A stretch of DNA of 16,318 nucleotides, taken from Candidatus Heimdallarchaeota archaeon AB_125 (lineage in GTDB: Archaea > Asgardarchaeota > Heimdallarchaeia > Heimdallarchaeales > Heimdallarchaeaceae). Every line of letters starts with the position of its first letter. Position 1 is the stretch's first letter. The translations under genes and the position numbers were made by a program. This document shows, piece by piece, positions 13,328-16,318 of this stretch. The notes beneath the pieces are model-generated. The model was given only the letters and a program-made list of their open reading frames with translations, did no database searches and was not told the DNA's origin. Where the stretch lies: NCBI GenBank assembly GCA_001940755.1, contig MEHH01000029.1, forward strand, positions 1-16,318. Direction: 5' to 3'.

Positions 13328-14125
13328 TCAATTGAACATTGTGAGAATTGTTTGTTTTAACTGATTTATTTTTTCATTTGAATATTGAAATCTTTTCATT
13401 TCATCTATGGCTTTGAACATATAATCCTTGGCTTTCGCTTTTTTGTCTAATTCATAAAAAACTCTTCCAACGAGAATAGACAATGTTATTATTTGCTCTT
13501 TATCATTTTGCTTCTTATAATAATCAAGAGCATTACGAAAAGCAGTTAAAGACTCTTCATATTTTGTTTGTGAGACCAGAAGATGACCAAAATCTTGTTC
13601 AACTTCTGCTTTCTTAGCAAAGGCTTTAATCTTCTTATAAATTGTGATCGCTTTTCTATAAGCATTTACAGCTCTTGCAGGATAAGCAGAGTATTCAATT
13701 AAATCAGTTTGGTAAGTAAGAGCAAGTTCATTCCATGTGTCACCTAGTTTTTCCAGATTATTCAGTGTTGTAAAGATATCGATGGCTTGAGCTAAGTATT
13801 GCTTTCCTTTTTTGAAATCCCCTTCTTCTCGATAGATCTCACCTAGAAGTAAAGCACATTCTCCAACTTTGGGTGAATGATTAAGTTCTTGGAATCTGTT
13901 GAAAGCTAATGAATAGAATTGTCTAGCTTGGGAAAACTGGTTAACGTTGTAGTAAGCTGAACCTAATAATAATAAAGTCTCGGCGGATTGCTCTTTGTTA
14001 CCAATTGATGAGAAAATTTCTTGGGCGTAAATGAGGTCCTTTATACAGCTTTGAAAATTTCCCTTTTGGAAATCCTGTCGTCCTCGCATAAAATAGTGTT
14101 TTGCAGTGTTTTCTTGTTCCTTCAA
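13328..14125 (-). CDS. tetratricopeptide repeat protein
   Basis: This 265-residue protein is built of about six TPR units at roughly 10-43, 47-80, 87-120, 127-166, 173-205 and 212-245. TPR signature positions are visible, for example AETLLLLGSAYYNVNQFSQARQFY split over 48-71 and GECALLLGEIYREEGDF at 88-104. There is no signal peptide, TM segment or enzymatic domain, so it is probably a cytoplasmic protein-protein interaction scaffold. No in-frame ATG precedes the TTG at 14125, which follows an AGGGGGCC Shine-Dalgarno-like stretch; M13 is the alternative start. A good TATA box (14182-14190) and the decamer TTGCGGATAA lie upstream, so it has its own promoter. Confidence 0.85.
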   Translation of the reverse strand: MKEQENTAKHYFMRGRQDFQKGNFQSCIKDLIYAQEIFSSIGNKEQSAETLLLLGSAYYNVNQFSQARQFYSLAFNRFQELNHSPKVGECALLLGEIYREEGDFKKGKQYLAQAIDIFTTLNNLEKLGDTWNELALTYQTDLIEYSAYPARAVNAYRKAITIYKKIKAFAKKAEVEQDFGHLLVSQTKYEESLTAFRNALDYYKKQNDKEQIITLSILVGRVFYELDKKAKAKDYMFKAIDEMKRFQYSNEKINQLKQTILTMFN

Positions 14126-14180
14126 TCTTAGGCCCCCTAGCCATTTACAAGAATTTTCCTAATATAATATGCGTTTTTTC

Positions 14181-14212
14181 TATTATATACTTTCTAATAG
14201 TTTTATCCGCAA
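14181..14212 (-). promoter_or_regulatory. promoter of the TPR gene with upstream decamer
   Basis: On the minus strand, GAAAGTATATAATAG (about 14181-14195) looks like a BRE plus TATA box and would start transcription near 14158, giving a leader of about 30 nt. TTGCGGATAA at 14203-14212 lies about 20 nt further upstream. The same decamer stands at a similar distance before the GTPase TATA box. Confidence 0.55.
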
Positions 14213-14240
14213 AAAAATGTAAAGGAAAAAAAGTGACAAA

Positions 14241-16031
14241 TTAGCTTGAATAGAACAGGGTTTTTTCCTCAAAACTTGTATTCACATTATCCCAATCAAT
14301 CTCTCTAGCTAATGTTCTTTTTCCTGAATCAATTAAGCTGTTTACTCTTCTAGCATGTAGAATCTCGTTTGCTTTTCTGATCAAAGAACGTCTTTGATAT
14401 TCTGGTTCAGGTCTTGCAATAGTCATTGCTGTTCTAGCTTGTTTTTCTCCTAAAATTCCAATTAGAACATCTTCTCCCTTAACGAATTCAACTAAACGAT
14501 ATAAATCTGGATTCAACTTGCTCTCAAAGAAAGCTTCCTCAGGAATTATTGAGAGTATCTTCTCTTTATAGCTAACTGAAATGAACCTTTTAGCAATCTC
14601 TAAAATACCTATCACAGGATCTAAGAATTCGGTTGGGAATTTTATTGGAGATTCAGAGTAGAATATTGTAGGGGGGGCAGATTCTTCAGTATAGAAAGAA
14701 GATGATTTATCTAGGGTTTGTTGTGATTCAATCACTCCACTGATAATAAAATCATCTTCTCGATAAGAGTCATAGACTTCCTCACCAGCTCCTATCCCTG
14801 AAACACTAGATAGAATCAATTCATCTAGAATTAATCTTGACCATGCATCTATAGGAATTGTCTTCTTCACTGTTGTTTTCTTAACTGTGGGGTCCTTTTT
14901 CTTCTTGAAAATAGAGAACAGTTTTCCAAAGAATCCAGTTGGTTTAGGTGCTTCTTCAATATCTATTCTTTCTTCAGTTATCTCTCTTTCCTCTTTTCCT
15001 CTTCTATAAACGTCTATTTGAGGTAAGATCTTCTTATGCTTTTCAATTAAACTAATGTCATGTAATTTAAGCTGTAACAAAGATTCGATTTCTTTCAGAT
15101 TAATGTCATCAAGAGGACTTAACAATCCTATCCAACCTTCAGCTGTTGCAGTTTTAGCATGAACAACAAAAAAGTTAACTTCACTTGTTATTGTTTCAAG
15201 TTTGTTTGTGAATCTAATATACTTTAGAAGATGAGGATAATCACCACTAAGCAATTTTATTGTGTTCTTGAATTCTTTTGCAACTTGTGCAGTTTTATGA
15301 ACCGGAATAATTGACTCAAACTTTTCACCTTTACTCTCACCATCTTGCCATTTGAAGAAGTAAAACATTGTTGATTCCTTGAAATAAGGAATAGGAACAG
15401 CTGGATTTGGTTCTCCTTCTGCTGTTTGTGTGAAATGGTCAGCAATGATATGTGAAATTATTCCTGTTTCATCAGACTTCATTATTTCATGAAGATTTGC
15501 CCAATTTTCTTTGGATTTCGAGAAAATTGATTGACATAAAGCTGTTTCCATTAAAATTGCGATCCATCCAATTCTTAGGAATTGCATCTTTTCCTTAACG
15601 AAGCTCAAAAGATGTCTGGTATAGTAATCAGCAACTATTGCAGCTGCGATATGTTTAGCTACACCTCTATCAAGTAGATAATAATATCTCTTTCTTAAAA
15701 TTGAAGCGACTTTGTAAGTAAATGCTACAAGATGTGTTAATTCATACCAAGAATCCTCACCAGGTATTGCAACTTTCTTCCAAAATTTGATAATCTCTTG
15801 TCTTCTAATAGAGTCCTCTAACTCAAACTTTACTTCAGAAGACATAATAATATAATCAGCAGTATAGAGAGCAGAAACAACAAGATTATTCGAAATGTCA
15901 AAATCTGCTTGGTATTCCCCAATCAAGTCTTTACTCATAGTTTTGTAACGATCAAAAAGAGTCTGAAGTTGATGAACTCTCTTAGCTTCTTGATATTCCT
16001 TCTCCAAAAATTGATAGATAATATCTTTCAT
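14241..16031 (-). CDS. uncharacterised 596-residue protein with central basic amphipathic segment
   Basis: I do not recognise the family. Residues 1-200 are mostly helical, including a hydrophobic helix at about 151-169 (LRIGWIAILMETALCQS) that is marginal for a TM segment. Residues 215-340 form a mixed alpha/beta region. At 366-379 the sequence GFFGKLFSIFKKKK, followed by further Lys/Thr repeats to about 391, forms a hydrophobic-then-polybasic segment of the kind that binds acidic membranes. An acidic/serine-rich stretch (about 415-455) follows, then a helical C-terminal domain (about 470-580) ending in a conserved-looking REIDWDNV. A membrane-peripheral scaffold is possible but is inference. 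The start ATG is at 16029-16031, with a weak TATA-like ATTTAATTTAG upstream. Confidence 0.75.
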   Translation of the reverse strand: MKDIIYQFLEKEYQEAKRVHQLQTLFDRYKTMSKDLIGEYQADFDISNNLVVSALYTADYIIMSSEVKFELEDSIRRQEIIKFWKKVAIPGEDSWYELTHLVAFTYKVASILRKRYYYLLDRGVAKHIAAAIVADYYTRHLLSFVKEKMQFLRIGWIAILMETALCQSIFSKSKENWANLHEIMKSDETGIISHIIADHFTQTAEGEPNPAVPIPYFKESTMFYFFKWQDGESKGEKFESIIPVHKTAQVAKEFKNTIKLLSGDYPHLLKYIRFTNKLETITSEVNFFVVHAKTATAEGWIGLLSPLDDINLKEIESLLQLKLHDISLIEKHKKILPQIDVYRRGKEEREITEERIDIEEAPKPTGFFGKLFSIFKKKKDPTVKKTTVKKTIPIDAWSRLILDELILSSVSGIGAGEEVYDSYREDDFIISGVIESQQTLDKSSSFYTEESAPPTIFYSESPIKFPTEFLDPVIGILEIAKRFISVSYKEKILSIIPEEAFFESKLNPDLYRLVEFVKGEDVLIGILGEKQARTAMTIARPEPEYQRRSLIRKANEILHARRVNSLIDSGKRTLAREIDWDNVNTSFEEKTLFYSS

Positions 16032-16076
16032 TACAAGTATATTTGCTATAGCTAAATTAAATCTATCGCAAGAGAA

Positions 16077-16087
16077 AGTTTATTTTT
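16077..16087 (+). promoter_or_regulatory. TATA-like box for the kink-turn RNA
   Basis: Plus-strand GAGAAAG then TTTATTTTTG (about 16071-16087) resembles a BRE followed by a TATA box. Its position predicts a transcription start at about 16104-16110, exactly where the 8-bp closing stem of the candidate RNA begins. Confidence 0.4.
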
Positions 16088-16104
16088 GAATAAAAGAAAT
16101 AGAT

Positions 16105-16182
16105 TCTGCGTAGATAGTGATGTTGGTTTTACCGTTGGAGCGTAAAGCTATGAAAATAACGGCACCTCTGAATCTACGCTCT
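16105..16182 (+). ncRNA. candidate kink-turn small RNA (box C/D-like)
   Basis: An 8-bp perfect stem, GCGTAGAT (16108-16115) with ATCTACGC (16172-16179), closes a 56-nt interior. Directly inside the 5' arm are 3 unpaired bases AGT and then GATG (16119-16122). Directly inside the 3' arm is CTGA (16168-16171), with no spacer. This is the exact kink-turn layout: a 3-nt bulge, tandem G-A/A-G pairs, a U-U pair and a G-C pair. It matches box C (RUGAUG) and box D (CUGA) of archaeal C/D sRNAs that bind L7Ae. Inside, CCGTT (16132-16136) pairs with AACGG (16158-16162), GGT (16125-16127) with ACC (16164-16166), and a small AGC/GCT hairpin is at 16139-16149. Internal C'/D' boxes are weak. It lies in the 153-bp gap between two minus-strand genes. 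Confidence 0.6.
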
Positions 16183-16184
16183 AC

Positions 16185-16318
16185 TTACAATTTCAGTTCT
16201 GCCCTTCTATTTTGATTGTTCCAGAAAATCCGGTAAAGAAGTCCGCCCTTTACATGTACGGGTAGTTTCTCAATTTCATTTGTCCATTTTTTAACTCTTT
16301 TTATGCTTTGAGAAAAAG
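16185..16318 (-). CDS. C-terminal end of a gene entering from the right edge, unknown function
   Basis: An open reading frame runs from the right edge to a TAA at 16185-16187 on the minus strand and has no start in the window. The 43 visible residues include RVKKWTNEIEKLPVHV and KGGLLYRIFWNNQNRR, ending AELKL. The amphipathic, charged and aromatic composition looks like real coding sequence, unlike the adjacent intergenic DNA. The fragment is too short to assign a family. Its stop lies 5 nt from the 3' arm of the candidate kink-turn RNA on the other strand. Confidence 0.55.
   Translation of the reverse strand, partial: FSQSIKRVKKWTNEIEKLPVHVKGGLLYRIFWNNQNRRAELKL

Noticed and set aside
15257..15445. 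Short minus-strand frame within the 596-residue gene
   Set aside because: It overlaps the larger frame on the same strand, and its Gln/Ser/Lys-rich product looks like a frame shadow.
16231..16263. Hairpins GTAAAG/CTTTAC and CCC/GGG around TACATGTA on the plus strand
   Set aside because: They lie inside the minus-strand reading frame that enters from the right edge and are better explained as coding sequence.
1..16318. CRISPR array, tRNA or rRNA
   Set aside because: No regularly spaced repeats, cloverleaf with CCA-type end or rRNA-like conserved stretch was seen on either strand by eye.

Overview
The window is AT-rich archaeal DNA, most likely from an Asgard archaeon or a close relative. It carries archaeal/eukaryotic-type information genes: ribosomal protein S25e, a RadA recombinase, a group II chaperonin (thermosome) and a histidyl-tRNA synthetase. 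It also has an Arf-like small GTPase with an extra C-terminal domain, and TATA-type promoters. The flavodiiron protein suggests an anaerobe that must cope with O2 or NO. The Asgard assignment is inferred from this gene mix; no rRNA is present.

Left part (1-2654, all minus strand): three closely packed genes read leftward. They encode a zinc-methyltransferase-like member of the uroporphyrinogen decarboxylase superfamily, a two-pass membrane protein, and an ASKHA-fold protein of the MfnF/'H4MPT-linked C1 pathway' family that runs off the left edge. They look like an operon and hint at C1/cofactor chemistry. An 8-bp perfect inverted repeat lies just upstream of the first gene. Between this operon and the rightward S25e gene sits a lone IS200/IS605-type tnpB (2727-3998, minus) with a likely omega-RNA hairpin series at its 3' end; no tnpA accompanies it.

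Middle part (4130-8835): S25e (+) converges with radA (-). radA is divergent from a flavodiiron protein gene (+), whose promoter carries a perfect 14-bp palindrome just after the TATA-like box. A 70-residue orphan protein (+) then converges on the thermosome gene (-). The 333-bp divergent region 8836-9168 holds promoters and some weak RNA secondary structure.

Right part (9169-16318): an Arf-like GTPase, hisS and a 530-residue helical-repeat protein run rightward. The last of these ends 3 nt from a convergent TPR protein (-). A 596-residue protein of unknown family (-) follows. At the far right, a partial gene (-) enters from outside the window. In the gap between these last two genes, the plus strand encodes what looks like a small RNA with a textbook kink-turn (C/D-type motif closed by an 8-bp stem). 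This is the most interesting unannotated element I see.
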